Shown: in pieces, positions 1-7,241 of the stretch | How the letters are laid out: each line of letters begins with the position of its first letter | Position numbering within the stretch: the stretch's first letter is position 1 | IMG/VR virus record: IMGVR_UViG_3300025127_000267 | Coordinates: 1-24,396 of that record | DNA length: 24,396 nt | Direction: 5' to 3' (one strand) | Source of the DNA: a virus | Translations under genes and position numbers: made by a program | Notes under the pieces: model-generated | Seen by the model: the letters and a program-made list of their open reading frames with translations, nothing else | Told to the model about the DNA's origin: nothing | Database searches by the model: none

Positions 1-2
1 GT

Positions 3-800
3 GGTATTGAGGTAACACCCGGTAATCAAGAGGGTCTAAGGTTTATGAAGTCCGCTGATCAACTAAACTTTATCTCTTTCCAAGATGGTACTGATGGAGG
101 ATCTTACAACGCAAGAATGTCTTACAACTCTGCTGAGTTTCTATTTATTGCACCCGGAAGAGGAGCAGATTTCTTTATCAATTCTGCGGAGAACAGTGGA
201 GACACCACATTCCCATTCAGTATTATGGATGATGGTACTGCTAGATTTGAAAAAGGACTAACGAGTACATCTGATAGAGCAACGGATTTAGACAGTAACA
301 TTTCGTTTTATGTCTCTGGTACATTAGATGGAAATAACGATGCAGTGTTTTTAGGCAGAACAGGTATTGGAGTATCTGCTCCTAAAACAATTCTTGATGT
401 TCATCATGACCCAACCGGACTTGCTAATGATACTGGTGGTGGAGAAGTTGTTAAGTTTGGCTCTGGAACTTTGACTGCTGGAAAACTTTATTATTTGAAT
501 GGATCTAGTTGGGCAGAAGTTGATGCTGATGCTGTGGCCACCGGTGCAGATCAATTATTGGGTATTGCCCTTGGTTCTAACCCAGCCGTAAATGGTGTAT
601 TGATCAGGGGCTTCTTTGATGCTAACAGTTACTTGTCAAACTTCTCTGCTGGAAAGGCTGTGTACGTTGGTACAACCGGTGGTGGTATGGATACTACTGC
701 TCCAAGTGGTGGAGGAGACTTTGTAAGAATAGTTGGGTACTGTACAACCACAGCGAATGTTATTTACTTTAATCCATCGAACAACTGGTTAGAATTATAA
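3..800 (+). CDS. Tail-fibre-like virion structural protein, 5' truncated
   Basis: The frame is open from the window edge, so the true start lies upstream. The ATG at 45 is probably internal, because the residues before it read as the same kind of protein. The visible part is rich in Gly, Ser, Thr, Asn and Asp, with few charged helices and no signal peptide, as expected of a beta-rich fibre. The last ~120 residues follow a pattern I recognise from the C-termini of T4-like cyanophage fibre/structural proteins: LTAGKLYYL, then a W-x-E-x-DADA stretch, LLGIALG, VLIRGFF, and a final VRIVGYC...IYFNPSNNWLEL. This is inferred to be a virion appendage involved in host contact. The stop codon shares its last base with the next start (TAATG), which suggests coupled translation. 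Whether it is a long fibre, short fibre or decoration cannot be told. Confidence 0.75.
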   Translation, partial: GIEVTPGNQEGLRFMKSADQLNFISFQDGTDGGSYNARMSYNSAEFLFIAPGRGADFFINSAENSGDTTFPFSIMDDGTARFEKGLTSTSDRATDLDSNISFYVSGTLDGNNDAVFLGRTGIGVSAPKTILDVHHDPTGLANDTGGGEVVKFGSGTLTAGKLYYLNGSSWAEVDADAVATGADQLLGIALGSNPAVNGVLIRGFFDANSYLSNFSAGKAVYVGTTGGGMDTTAPSGGGDFVRIVGYCTTTANVIYFNPSNNWLEL

Positions 801-1576
801 TGGCTGACTTTACAAAAATAATTGGTGTTAGTTTAGACAATGTCGTCAAGATAGATGGCATCAGTGCAGATAGCATAGAAAAAGTTAATGGCCTAACACC
901 TGATGATGGAGGTGGCGGTGGTGGCTCTGGTATTGAGCAGCATGGCGCCTTTGTTGTTCTCCAAGGGGCACAAAATCAATCTTATCTTAACCAAGTCGTA
1001 GCCAACCCTCCTGCCGATAACACATACATCTATGAAGATGAAGGCGGCGGAATATTTAGAATTAGAGCAGATAGGTTTCCTGACGGAAGTGACGATCAGT
1101 TATACGGCCTTTTAACTGCCACATTACCAAGTCTTTCAACCCTTGCAAACAACACCGATCTCGTCATCAGGTTTGAGATTCAAGCCCAAGGTGCTCATTA
1201 TGGTCTTATGGCACAGGACGATTTAGAAAACTTTACAAAGAATGACGTTGAAAAGAACTCTATTATATGTGTTGATCAAAGAACCGGTAGTAATAAAGGT
1301 CGCGTTCTCACTATAAACAGAACAAATATGGGGAGCACGGTGAGCACTTTAACTGTTAACGCAATTAGATTCTCAAAAGATGGCAGTGGTAATTTTACTG
1401 TCAAATGGCAAACTTACAACGCCGGTGGAAACTACTACGTTGATCGTGTAACCGCGACAAACAACTCAACATTCAATGCCAATTTTGACCCAACACAACC
1501 ACTAAGATTTTTTGTGTACTCTCACACAAGACAAGATGCAAATTTAGTTAGAAACATAGAGACCCTTACGGAATAA
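800..1576 (+). CDS. Virion structural protein with Gly-rich hinge, probable fibre/appendage
   Basis: The 258-aa protein starts at an ATG overlapping the previous stop by one base, so the two genes are probably coupled. The N-terminal ~32 residues contain a short repeated pattern (IIGVSLDNVVKIDGISADS, then IEKVNGL) that I associate with the N-termini of structural proteins in marine T4-like phages. A run of six glycines follows at residues 38-43 and looks like a flexible hinge. The rest (about 46-258) is beta-rich and polar, without cysteines in pairs or membrane segments. Position beside the fibre-like gene and upstream of the capsid operon supports an appendage or adhesin role, but no catalytic or binding motif is visible. 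The exact function is unknown. Confidence 0.65.
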   Translation: MADFTKIIGVSLDNVVKIDGISADSIEKVNGLTPDDGGGGGGSGIEQHGAFVVLQGAQNQSYLNQVVANPPADNTYIYEDEGGGIFRIRADRFPDGSDDQLYGLLTATLPSLSTLANNTDLVIRFEIQAQGAHYGLMAQDDLENFTKNDVEKNSIICVDQRTGSNKGRVLTINRTNMGSTVSTLTVNAIRFSKDGSGNFTVKWQTYNAGGNYYVDRVTATNNSTFNANFDPTQPLRFFVYSHTRQDANLVRNIETLTE

Positions 1577-1614
1577 CTGTAGGCATCAATAAACTTCCTT
1601 TTCTTGACGAGAAC

Positions 1615-1622
1615 ACTATTTA
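1615..1622 (+). promoter_or_regulatory. Late-promoter-like octamer ACTATTTA (P1)
   Basis: ACTATTTA sits in the 79-bp gap upstream of the scaffold gene, ending 33 nt before its ATG. It is one of six intergenic copies of the same octamer in this window. T4-type late promoters consist of a lone -10 element without a -35 box, and this element is inferred to be the equivalent. It would drive scaffold plus major capsid transcription. No experimental support. Confidence 0.55.
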
Positions 1623-1655
1623 ATAAAGAAATACGTATTCTCAGGAGACCCATTA

Positions 1656-2909
1656 ATGTCTAACATGCTAGAACAGGCTATTGTCGATGCTGCTGCATTG
1701 CGAGAGGCCGCCCTCAAAAATGCCGAGCAGGCTATTATTGAAAAATATGCCCCACAAATTAAAGAGGCTGTTGAGGCCATGCTTGAGACTGAAGATTTAA
1801 ATGAAAAGCACTGCATGAAAGGTGATCGCGTAAAACACGAGGGTGTTGTCGTTGAAGTTGTTTACGAAGAAGACGATGATGGAATGGTAACAGTTAAAGA
1901 GATGGGCGGTAAGCCTTACATGGTTAGAAGGGAAGAAATCCAACAGTTAAGCGAAGAGGATTTGTTAAAAGAAGAAGAGATGGGAATGGATGCCGGTGCT
2001 ACTGGCGGTGGAGAGATTGAAGCACCTTTTGCTGGTAATCCATCTATGTCTGCTGATCAATCTGTTGAGTTTTCACTTGACATAGAGGATCTTGGTGATG
2101 GGATGATTAGCATTGATCTTGATGCACTTGAGAAAACAATGAACCTTATGGATGATGCACCAGCAGAGGATGCACTTCCTCGTGATGACGTTGCCACTGA
2201 ACTTGGTTCAGATGAACTAGGAGACCTTGATAATCTTTTGTCTGATCTTGACGACACAGAAGATACAGAAGATGATGACATGGATCTTCAATTACAAGAA
2301 TTACTTGACCTTCTTGGAGAAGATGAGGTTCTTGAGGAAGAAATTATTGTAGATATGAAGCATGATAAAGACGGAACGTTTGATACAAACGAAGCCTCGC
2401 TTGAATACAAGCAAGCCAAGCAAGAGGCGCACGATGCTCATACTGAAAAAGACGAATTAGAAGAAGAGGAAGATGACTCGGATACAGAAAACCCTGGTAG
2501 AGTTAACGATCTTCACGAAACAATTTCCGCACTTGCTTCTCAAAATGAGAAGCTTGAAAGCGTGATTTATAAGCTTCAAGATAAACTTGAAGAAACTTTG
2601 TTATCAAACGCAAAGTTAATTTACCAAAACCGCACTCTCAGCGATGCCTCCTTGAATGAGCGACAAAAAACTAAAATTGTCGAAGCCATTGCCGAAGCGG
2701 AGTCTCCAAAAGAAGCAAAGCAACTTCATGAGACACTCAAAGCTACAGTGGGATCATCCTCTAAAAAGAGGGGTCCACAATCACTAAGCGAGTCAGTCAA
2801 CCGAAGAGCGAATCTTTCGGCTATGCTTAATTCGAGACAAAACTTAAGCGAGAACAAAAGCGTTGATCCATTTATGGAGAAGATGCAAAAACTCGCAGGC
2901 ATTAAATAA
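1656..2909 (+). CDS. Prohead core/scaffolding protein (T4 gp22-like)
   Basis: The 417-aa acidic protein lies directly upstream of the major capsid gene, the position of gp22 in T4-like phages. It is the inner core on which the prohead assembles and is normally degraded by the gp21 protease. Residues 1-48 form an Ala/Glu helix. Residues ~56-98 (from KGDRVKHEGVVVEVVY) look like a small SH3-like barrel. Residues ~145-280 are extremely Asp/Glu-rich. Residues ~283-330 form a coiled coil. Residues 333-350 (LNERQKTKIVEAIAEAES) match a pattern I associate with gp22-type cores. Several L-x-E tripeptides (for example LSE at 98-100, 377-379 and 397-399) are candidate protease sites. It is longer than T4 gp22 (269 aa). 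The SD (CAGGAG) precedes the ATG at good spacing. Portal and protease genes are not in the window. Confidence 0.78.
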   Translation: MSNMLEQAIVDAAALREAALKNAEQAIIEKYAPQIKEAVEAMLETEDLNEKHCMKGDRVKHEGVVVEVVYEEDDDGMVTVKEMGGKPYMVRREEIQQLSEEDLLKEEEMGMDAGATGGGEIEAPFAGNPSMSADQSVEFSLDIEDLGDGMISIDLDALEKTMNLMDDAPAEDALPRDDVATELGSDELGDLDNLLSDLDDTEDTEDDDMDLQLQELLDLLGEDEVLEEEIIVDMKHDKDGTFDTNEASLEYKQAKQEAHDAHTEKDELEEEEDDSDTENPGRVNDLHETISALASQNEKLESVIYKLQDKLEETLLSNAKLIYQNRTLSDASLNERQKTKIVEAIAEAESPKEAKQLHETLKATVGSSSKKRGPQSLSESVNRRANLSAMLNSRQNLSENKSVDPFMEKMQKLAGIK

Positions 2910-2932
2910 TAATTTATAAGGAGAAAAATAAA

Positions 2933-4771
2933 ATGTCTATTGTTGAAAAACTAACTGAAGGCATTGTAAACCGTGATATGAAAAAAGAAGGCGCTGCACT
3001 TCTTTCTAAGTGGGAAGCCACTGGTTTACTTGAAGGCCTTCAAACCGAGCATGATAAAAACAACATGGCTCGTCTATTGGAAAACCAAGCAAAGTCACTT
3101 CTTAAAGAAGTTTCTACCATGGCCACTGGCGATGTTGAAGGTTTTGCTGCTGTTGCTTTCCCTATCGTTCGTCGTGTATTCGCCGGACTTATTGCAAACG
3201 ATCTTGTAAGCGTTCAGCCGATGTCATTGCCATCTGGTCTGATCTTCTTCCTTGACTTCACTTTTGGAGTTAATGAAATTGGTGGTTCACCTCGTATGGG
3301 TAACACTGATGGTGAATCGCTTTATGGTACTAGCCAGGTAGCGAAAGGTATTCAAGGTGGTGTTGATCTTGTCGATGCTACAACTAAAGGTGGATTTAGT
3401 GGTCCACTTCGTGATGGTGCTACTGGTTATGCTTACGGCTCTCCAAGTGGATCATTAGCAGATCTTGGTGGTAACGTTGGTGTTGCTACTGGAAACGCTA
3501 GCTACACTTCATTTACTCTTGATGGTGCTGTTACTGATGCTAACAAGAAAAGAATCAAGTATGACCCAGATATTTTATCAATTACTGATAGTAGTAGATC
3601 TGTTATCGTCTGTGATATCAAAAAAGCAAACATTACTTCATCTGAAGGGGACCCAGACTTTGAAAACCTTTCTGCGTTTGTTTTGGCCACAGCCAACCTT
3701 AATACTGGTGGTGCTGGTGGTGCTTTTGCTGATGCATTGGCTAACGTTGCTGATGTTGTACAAATTCGTCGCTTGAGCGACCTTGTATCTGCCGCAGATG
3801 CAATGACAAGTGCTGAGTCTATTCGTATAGTTTACACTGTTGCTGCTGCAAGTTATACCGCTGATCAAGCAGCCGCCGCAATTGATAACACTATCACAAA
3901 CACTGATTTAACTTTCCCAGTTAAGGATCAGTATGATGCCGTAGCTTCTGCTCCTGGTGCTCTTGTTGGAGACTTGTTCGCTCTTGAGAACAATGTCAAT
4001 ATTCCAGAGATCAACATCAAGGTAGATTCAATCGCAATCACAGCGCAAACCAAGAAGTTGAAGGCCAAGTGGACCCCAGAATTGGGACAAGACTTGAATG
4101 CTTACCACAACTTGGATGCTGAGGTTGAATTGACTTCTATCCTTTCTGAGCAAATTGCTCTTGAAATTGATCGTGAGATCCTTGCTGACCTTGTAAACGG
4201 TGCAAAAGCTGCTACTTATTACTGGTCTCGCTCTCCAGGTCTTTTCGTTAATCGTGAAACTGGTGCTGAACTTGGTGCAAACAAAGCTGCTCCAGATTTC
4301 ACTGGTACTGTTAGCGAGTGGTATGAGACTCTCATTGAAACCATCAATGATGTATCTGCTCAAATCCACAGAAAGACACTTCGTGGCGGCGCTAACTATG
4401 TTGTTTGTTCACCTGAAGTAGCAAACATTCTTGAATTCACTGCTGGATTCCGTGCGAATGTTACTGCTGATGCTGACCGTGGCGACATTGGTGCTGTTAA
4501 TGTTGGTTCTTTGAGCCGTAAGTTTGACGTAATCGTTGATCCTTACTTCCCACGAGGAGTTATTCTTGTTGGACGTAGAGGTAACTCATTCCTTGAGTCT
4601 GGTTATGTCTACGCACCTTACGTGCCACTGCAAACAACTCCTACCATCTTTGGGCCAGAGGACTTCGTACCTAGAAAGGGTGTGATGACTCGTTATGCCA
4701 AGAAGATGGTCCGTCCAGATATGTACGGATTGGTAATCTGTCGTGGACTTCTTGGTGAAGAATACACCTAA
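2933..4771 (+). CDS. 23: Major capsid protein (T4 gp23-like)
   Basis: The 612-aa protein is the main head shell subunit. Residues ~65-105 carry the gp23 signature (a GDVEGF stretch, then FPIVRRVFAGLIANDLVSVQ and PMSLPSGLIF). Residues ~372-417 carry the second (LKAKWTPELGQDLNAYHNLD, then AEVELTSILSEQ). T4 gp23 is cut by the gp21 protease after an (L/I)-x-E motif at residue 65. Here LKE at 57-59 stands in the same place, so mature protein probably begins at V60. It is longer than T4 gp23 (521 aa); the extra length falls in the Gly/Ala/Asp-rich middle (~115-340). The start is preceded by a strong SD (ATAAGGAGAAA) nearly identical to that of the 199-aa gene downstream, which fits very high expression. 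A terminator follows 29 bp after the stop. Identity is secure. Confidence 0.95.
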   Translation: MSIVEKLTEGIVNRDMKKEGAALLSKWEATGLLEGLQTEHDKNNMARLLENQAKSLLKEVSTMATGDVEGFAAVAFPIVRRVFAGLIANDLVSVQPMSLPSGLIFFLDFTFGVNEIGGSPRMGNTDGESLYGTSQVAKGIQGGVDLVDATTKGGFSGPLRDGATGYAYGSPSGSLADLGGNVGVATGNASYTSFTLDGAVTDANKKRIKYDPDILSITDSSRSVIVCDIKKANITSSEGDPDFENLSAFVLATANLNTGGAGGAFADALANVADVVQIRRLSDLVSAADAMTSAESIRIVYTVAAASYTADQAAAAIDNTITNTDLTFPVKDQYDAVASAPGALVGDLFALENNVNIPEINIKVDSIAITAQTKKLKAKWTPELGQDLNAYHNLDAEVELTSILSEQIALEIDREILADLVNGAKAATYYWSRSPGLFVNRETGAELGANKAAPDFTGTVSEWYETLIETINDVSAQIHRKTLRGGANYVVCSPEVANILEFTAGFRANVTADADRGDIGAVNVGSLSRKFDVIVDPYFPRGVILVGRRGNSFLESGYVYAPYVPLQTTPTIFGPEDFVPRKGVMTRYAKKMVRPDMYGLVICRGLLGEEYT

Positions 4772-4800
4772 TCCTTGATTAGTTAGTTCTTCCTGAACGG

Positions 4801-4831
4801 CCCCTGATCGCTTTTGCGATTGGGGGTTTTT
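4801..4831 (+). terminator. Rho-independent terminator after the major capsid gene
   Basis: CCCCTGATCGC and GCGATTGGGGG form an 11-bp stem (nine Watson-Crick pairs, two G-U) around a TTTT loop, followed by five T. It lies 29 bp past the capsid stop codon and should end the scaffold-capsid transcript. Confidence 0.88.
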
Positions 4832-4843
4832 CTTTATCTGAGA

Positions 4844-4851
4844 ACTATTTA
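4844..4851 (+). promoter_or_regulatory. Late-promoter-like octamer ACTATTTA (P2)
   Basis: This copy of the recurring octamer lies 12 bp after the capsid terminator. It would start a transcript for the 199-aa gene, but its end is 132 nt from the ATG, against 21-33 nt at the other copies. The transcript would therefore carry an unusually long leader. Confidence 0.5.
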
Positions 4852-4883
4852 AAGCAACTTGTATTTATTCTCCTTGGGGCGGG

Positions 4884-4929
4884 GCGGCTGTCACTAGAAA
4901 GAATTACATCGAGGCCGCTGGTGTAATTC
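4884..4929 (+). promoter_or_regulatory. Structured leader element, hairpin with possible pseudoknot
   Basis: GAATTACA (4901-4908) and TGTAATTC (4922-4929) are perfect 8-nt inverted arms. Three more pairs inside (T-G, C-G, G-T) leave a 7-nt loop, AGGCCGC. The loop's GCCGC (4914-4918) is complementary to GCGGC at 4884-4888, within a GC-rich patch (GGGGCGGGGCGG) that stands out from its AT-rich surroundings, so a pseudoknot is possible. No T-run follows, so it is not a terminator. It lies in the leader of the 199-aa gene. Role unknown: RNA stabiliser, translation control, or a small RNA are all possible. Confidence 0.45.
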
Positions 4930-4983
4930 ATTGATTAAAGACAAGTTATTGCAATAATATTTTAATTTATAAGGAGAAATAAA

Positions 4984-5583
4984 ATGGCAAGAAGATTAAG
5001 TAGACAAAGATTGTTTGAAATAAACAAAGTAGGAGATAGCCTTGGAACCAACAACAATGGTGCTGGTTCCCCAGGTGCTGCTAACTACTCAAAGATCCGA
5101 GAAGGAAGATTAATTATTAGTGAATTTACAATTGATTTGGCACCTGCTGCTGGTGTTGAGCATAGTCCTGGGACTGTAGATTTGATTCTTGGAGTAAGTT
5201 CATCGGCTACCGGCCTGAAAGCTGGTCACCCACGATCAAACTTGCTTTTGATTGACACTTTAACTCACGGTGTTGTCACAGATGTTGAATTGATTTGTGT
5301 TGAAACACCTGCTGGTGGAATCACTGATATTAACTTAGCAGTTGTTAACGCGGGTAATCTTGATGCAGAGGCTGGATTTTCTGGATCTGTTGATGCTACA
5401 ATCATTAACGCAGGCGCTCAAAGTGCTCCTATGTCAACCGCAGCAGACCTGGCTGGTACTACTATAGATAATAAGTATCTTGTCTTAAGTAGAGGTGCAG
5501 CAACTAATGGAGTTAAGGGCACATACAGTGCCGGTAAGTTTGTTATTCGTACCTTTGGATACGAAGCACCAGACGATGCATAA
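4984..5583 (+). CDS. Unknown structural protein, candidate head decoration
   Basis: I do not recognise this 199-aa protein. It begins with a basic stretch (MARRLSRQR) and continues as a Gly/Ala/Thr/Val-rich, apparently beta-rich domain with no cysteine pairs, membrane segment or catalytic motif; the only visible cysteine is in ELICVE. It is a single-gene unit, with its own promoter-like octamer, a long structured leader, a start context almost copied from the major capsid gene (ATTTATAAGGAGAAA), and its own terminator. That expression design next to the capsid gene suggests an abundant virion protein, for example a head decoration like Hoc or Soc in role. This is inference from context only. 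The ATG is chosen for its ideally spaced SD. Confidence 0.6.
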   Translation: MARRLSRQRLFEINKVGDSLGTNNNGAGSPGAANYSKIREGRLIISEFTIDLAPAAGVEHSPGTVDLILGVSSSATGLKAGHPRSNLLLIDTLTHGVVTDVELICVETPAGGITDINLAVVNAGNLDAEAGFSGSVDATIINAGAQSAPMSTAADLAGTTIDNKYLVLSRGAATNGVKGTYSAGKFVIRTFGYEAPDDA

Positions 5584-5618
5584 TTAACATTGTATTAAGT
5601 GTATCTTTGTATAATAGG

Positions 5619-5650
5619 CACCCTTTCATTGAAAGGGTGTTTTATTTTAT
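5619..5650 (+). terminator. Rho-independent terminator after the 199-aa gene
   Basis: CACCCTTTC and GAAAGGGTG form a perfect 9-bp stem around an ATT loop, followed by a T-rich tract (TTTTATTTTAT). It lies 35 bp after the stop codon. Confidence 0.9.
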
Positions 5651-5654
5651 TGAA

Positions 5655-5662
5655 ACTATTTA
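5655..5662 (+). promoter_or_regulatory. Late-promoter-like octamer ACTATTTA (P3)
   Basis: The octamer follows the preceding terminator by a few bases and ends 24 nt before the ATG of the 62-aa basic protein. Here the complementary strand reads CCATAAATAGT, so the TAAATA core of the T4 late promoter is visible on the opposite strand; on the + strand the match is only partial. Confidence 0.55.
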
Positions 5663-5686
5663 TGGTATAAAATACGGGAGAAATAA

Positions 5687-5875
5687 ATGTCTAGCGCCTT
5701 AAGAGCAAACAAAAAATCAAAAATAAATAAAGCTGCTGATGCTCCTGCTCCACCGCCAAAAGCTGCCCCAAAGGCAAAGTTAAGTGCTGCTGAAGCAAAA
5801 GCAAAAAAGAAGGCAAGAAAAGCTGCCGCTGCTAAAACGAAAAAGCCGTCCAAGGAATCTGACTCCTCCGATTAA
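5687..5875 (+). CDS. Small Lys/Ala-rich basic protein, histone H1-tail-like
   Basis: The 62-aa protein contains about 16 Lys and 18 Ala, over half of all residues, plus a Pro cluster (APAPPPKAAP at ~20-29) and an acidic Ser/Asp end (ESDSSD). The composition resembles histone H1 C-terminal tails and bacterial H1-like/AlgP-type repeats. The family fold cannot be assigned because the sequence is low complexity and probably disordered. Translation looks real: SD GGGAG 7 nt before the ATG, own promoter-like octamer, own terminator, and no overlap with neighbours. A plausible role is binding nucleic acid or polyanions in the head, or neutralising the acidic scaffold. These are inferences. Codon use is strongly repetitive (GCT/GCA, AAA). 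Confidence 0.75.
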   Translation: MSSALRANKKSKINKAADAPAPPPKAAPKAKLSAAEAKAKKKARKAAAAKTKKPSKESDSSD

Positions 5876-5900
5876 AATGTGTTGTGTGAATACGATGGCG

Positions 5901-5930
5901 CCTCCGTTGCATTTTGTAGCGGAGGTTTTT
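5901..5930 (+). terminator. Rho-independent terminator after the basic-protein gene
   Basis: CCTCCGTTGC and GTAGCGGAGG form a 10-bp stem (including G-U pairs) around an ATTTT loop, followed by TTTTT. It lies 25 bp after the stop codon and isolates this gene from the neck operon. Confidence 0.88.
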
Positions 5931-5943
5931 CTTTCATCTTCAA

Positions 5944-5951
5944 ACTATTTA
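5944..5951 (+). promoter_or_regulatory. Late-promoter-like octamer ACTATTTA (P4)
   Basis: The octamer lies 13 bp after a terminator and ends 23 nt before the ATG of the gp13-like gene. It probably drives the neck/tail-completion operon (5975-11232). Confidence 0.55.
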
Positions 5952-5974
5952 GTTTTAGCGGAGGAACCATATAG

Positions 5975-7237
5975 ATGTCATTTCCAGAATTAACCCCAGC
6001 GTCGAATACAAGTGCAATTATTTTACCAGCAACTGGTAACACTGATGATGTTGTTGCAACCCTAGCAATTAACTTTTACGGCGCTAGTGAATTATTTGTA
6101 ACAGGAGCAGCAGCCCAAGTTGCATACACTTATAAAAGACTGGGAGGGGATGTCCTTGATATTGAACTTACAGCAGATAACGTCTATAATCACTACGAGG
6201 AGGCCGTTTTAGAGTATTCCTATATCTTGAACCTCCATCAGGCAAGAAATGCGTTAGGAAGCGCTCTTGGAGGCGAGACAGGGTCTTTTGACCACAAAGG
6301 AACTGTAACTGGTACTGATTCTGTTTCCCTTAAGTATCCAAAGTTTGTTTTTGATTATGCTTTTAGAGTTGCTGATAAATTCTCTACTGAATCTGTAATT
6401 GGTGGAACTGCCAGAATATACTCTGCCTCTTTTGACACTGTTGCTAATCAACAAGATTATGACCTTCAAAATATTGTAAGCGCATCAGCACACGCCGGCG
6501 GTGTGCCTTATGCAGACTTCACTGATAATTCAAAGGATAAAACAAAGAGAATTAAAATTCGTCAAGTATATTATGTCACTCCTCGACAAATGTGGAGATT
6601 CTATGGATACTACGGTGGACTTAATGTTGTTGGAGATCTTCAGACATACGGACAGTATGCTGATGATTCATCTTTCCAGGTGATCCCTGTTTGGCAAAAT
6701 AAAATGCAAGCGATTCAATATGAAGATCATCTTTACACTAGAACATCTCATTACTCATATGAAATCATAGACAACAGATTGAGGCTTTACCCAATACCAG
6801 ATAATGTATCTCCAGAGAAATTCTGGTTTAGATTTTCAATTGAGGATAATGATGCTTTTGCAACCGGCTCTTATGACTCTGGTGTTGATGGAGTTAATAA
6901 CATGAACACTCTTCCAATGGAGAATGTCCCATTTAAGAGTATTAATTCAATTGGTCAACAGTGGATTAGAAGATTTGCCCTCGCTTTGTCGAAAGAAACT
7001 CTCGGACAGATTCGAGGAAAGTTTGGAAACCAAGTTCCAATCCCCGGTGACAGTGTAACTCTCAACGCCACTGAACTTTTATCTCAAGCAAAAGACGAAC
7101 AGAATACTCTTCGTGAAGAACTTAACAAACAACTTGACGAGATGCTTTACTCTAAACTCGCCGAGACAGATAAAGGCATGATTGATAATACCAATGCAAT
7201 GGTTGGCAATACCCCACTTAAAATTTTCGTAGGATAA
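5975..7237 (+). CDS. 13: Neck protein (T4 gp13-like)
   Basis: The 420-aa protein is assigned by pattern and position. Residues ~50-90 (AYTYKRLGGDVLDIELTADN, then YNHYEEAVLEYSYILNLHQA) correspond to the N-terminal pattern of T4-like gp13: a short helix ending R-R/K-L-G, an I/L-D/N-I/V strand, then a helix with a regular Y-x-E heptad. Gp13 and gp14 form the neck that closes the filled head below the portal and accepts the tail. The middle (about 205-290) has the aromatic-rich YYVTPRQMWRFYGYYGG segment and the strand pair RLRLYPIP. The C-terminus is helical and charged. The protein is longer than T4 gp13 (~310 aa). It is first in an operon with gp14- and gp15-like genes, as in cyanophages. An SD (GCGGAGG) precedes the ATG. 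Confidence 0.72.
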   Translation: MSFPELTPASNTSAIILPATGNTDDVVATLAINFYGASELFVTGAAAQVAYTYKRLGGDVLDIELTADNVYNHYEEAVLEYSYILNLHQARNALGSALGGETGSFDHKGTVTGTDSVSLKYPKFVFDYAFRVADKFSTESVIGGTARIYSASFDTVANQQDYDLQNIVSASAHAGGVPYADFTDNSKDKTKRIKIRQVYYVTPRQMWRFYGYYGGLNVVGDLQTYGQYADDSSFQVIPVWQNKMQAIQYEDHLYTRTSHYSYEIIDNRLRLYPIPDNVSPEKFWFRFSIEDNDAFATGSYDSGVDGVNNMNTLPMENVPFKSINSIGQQWIRRFALALSKETLGQIRGKFGNQVPIPGDSVTLNATELLSQAKDEQNTLREELNKQLDEMLYSKLAETDKGMIDNTNAMVGNTPLKIFVG

Positions 7238-7241
7238 CATA

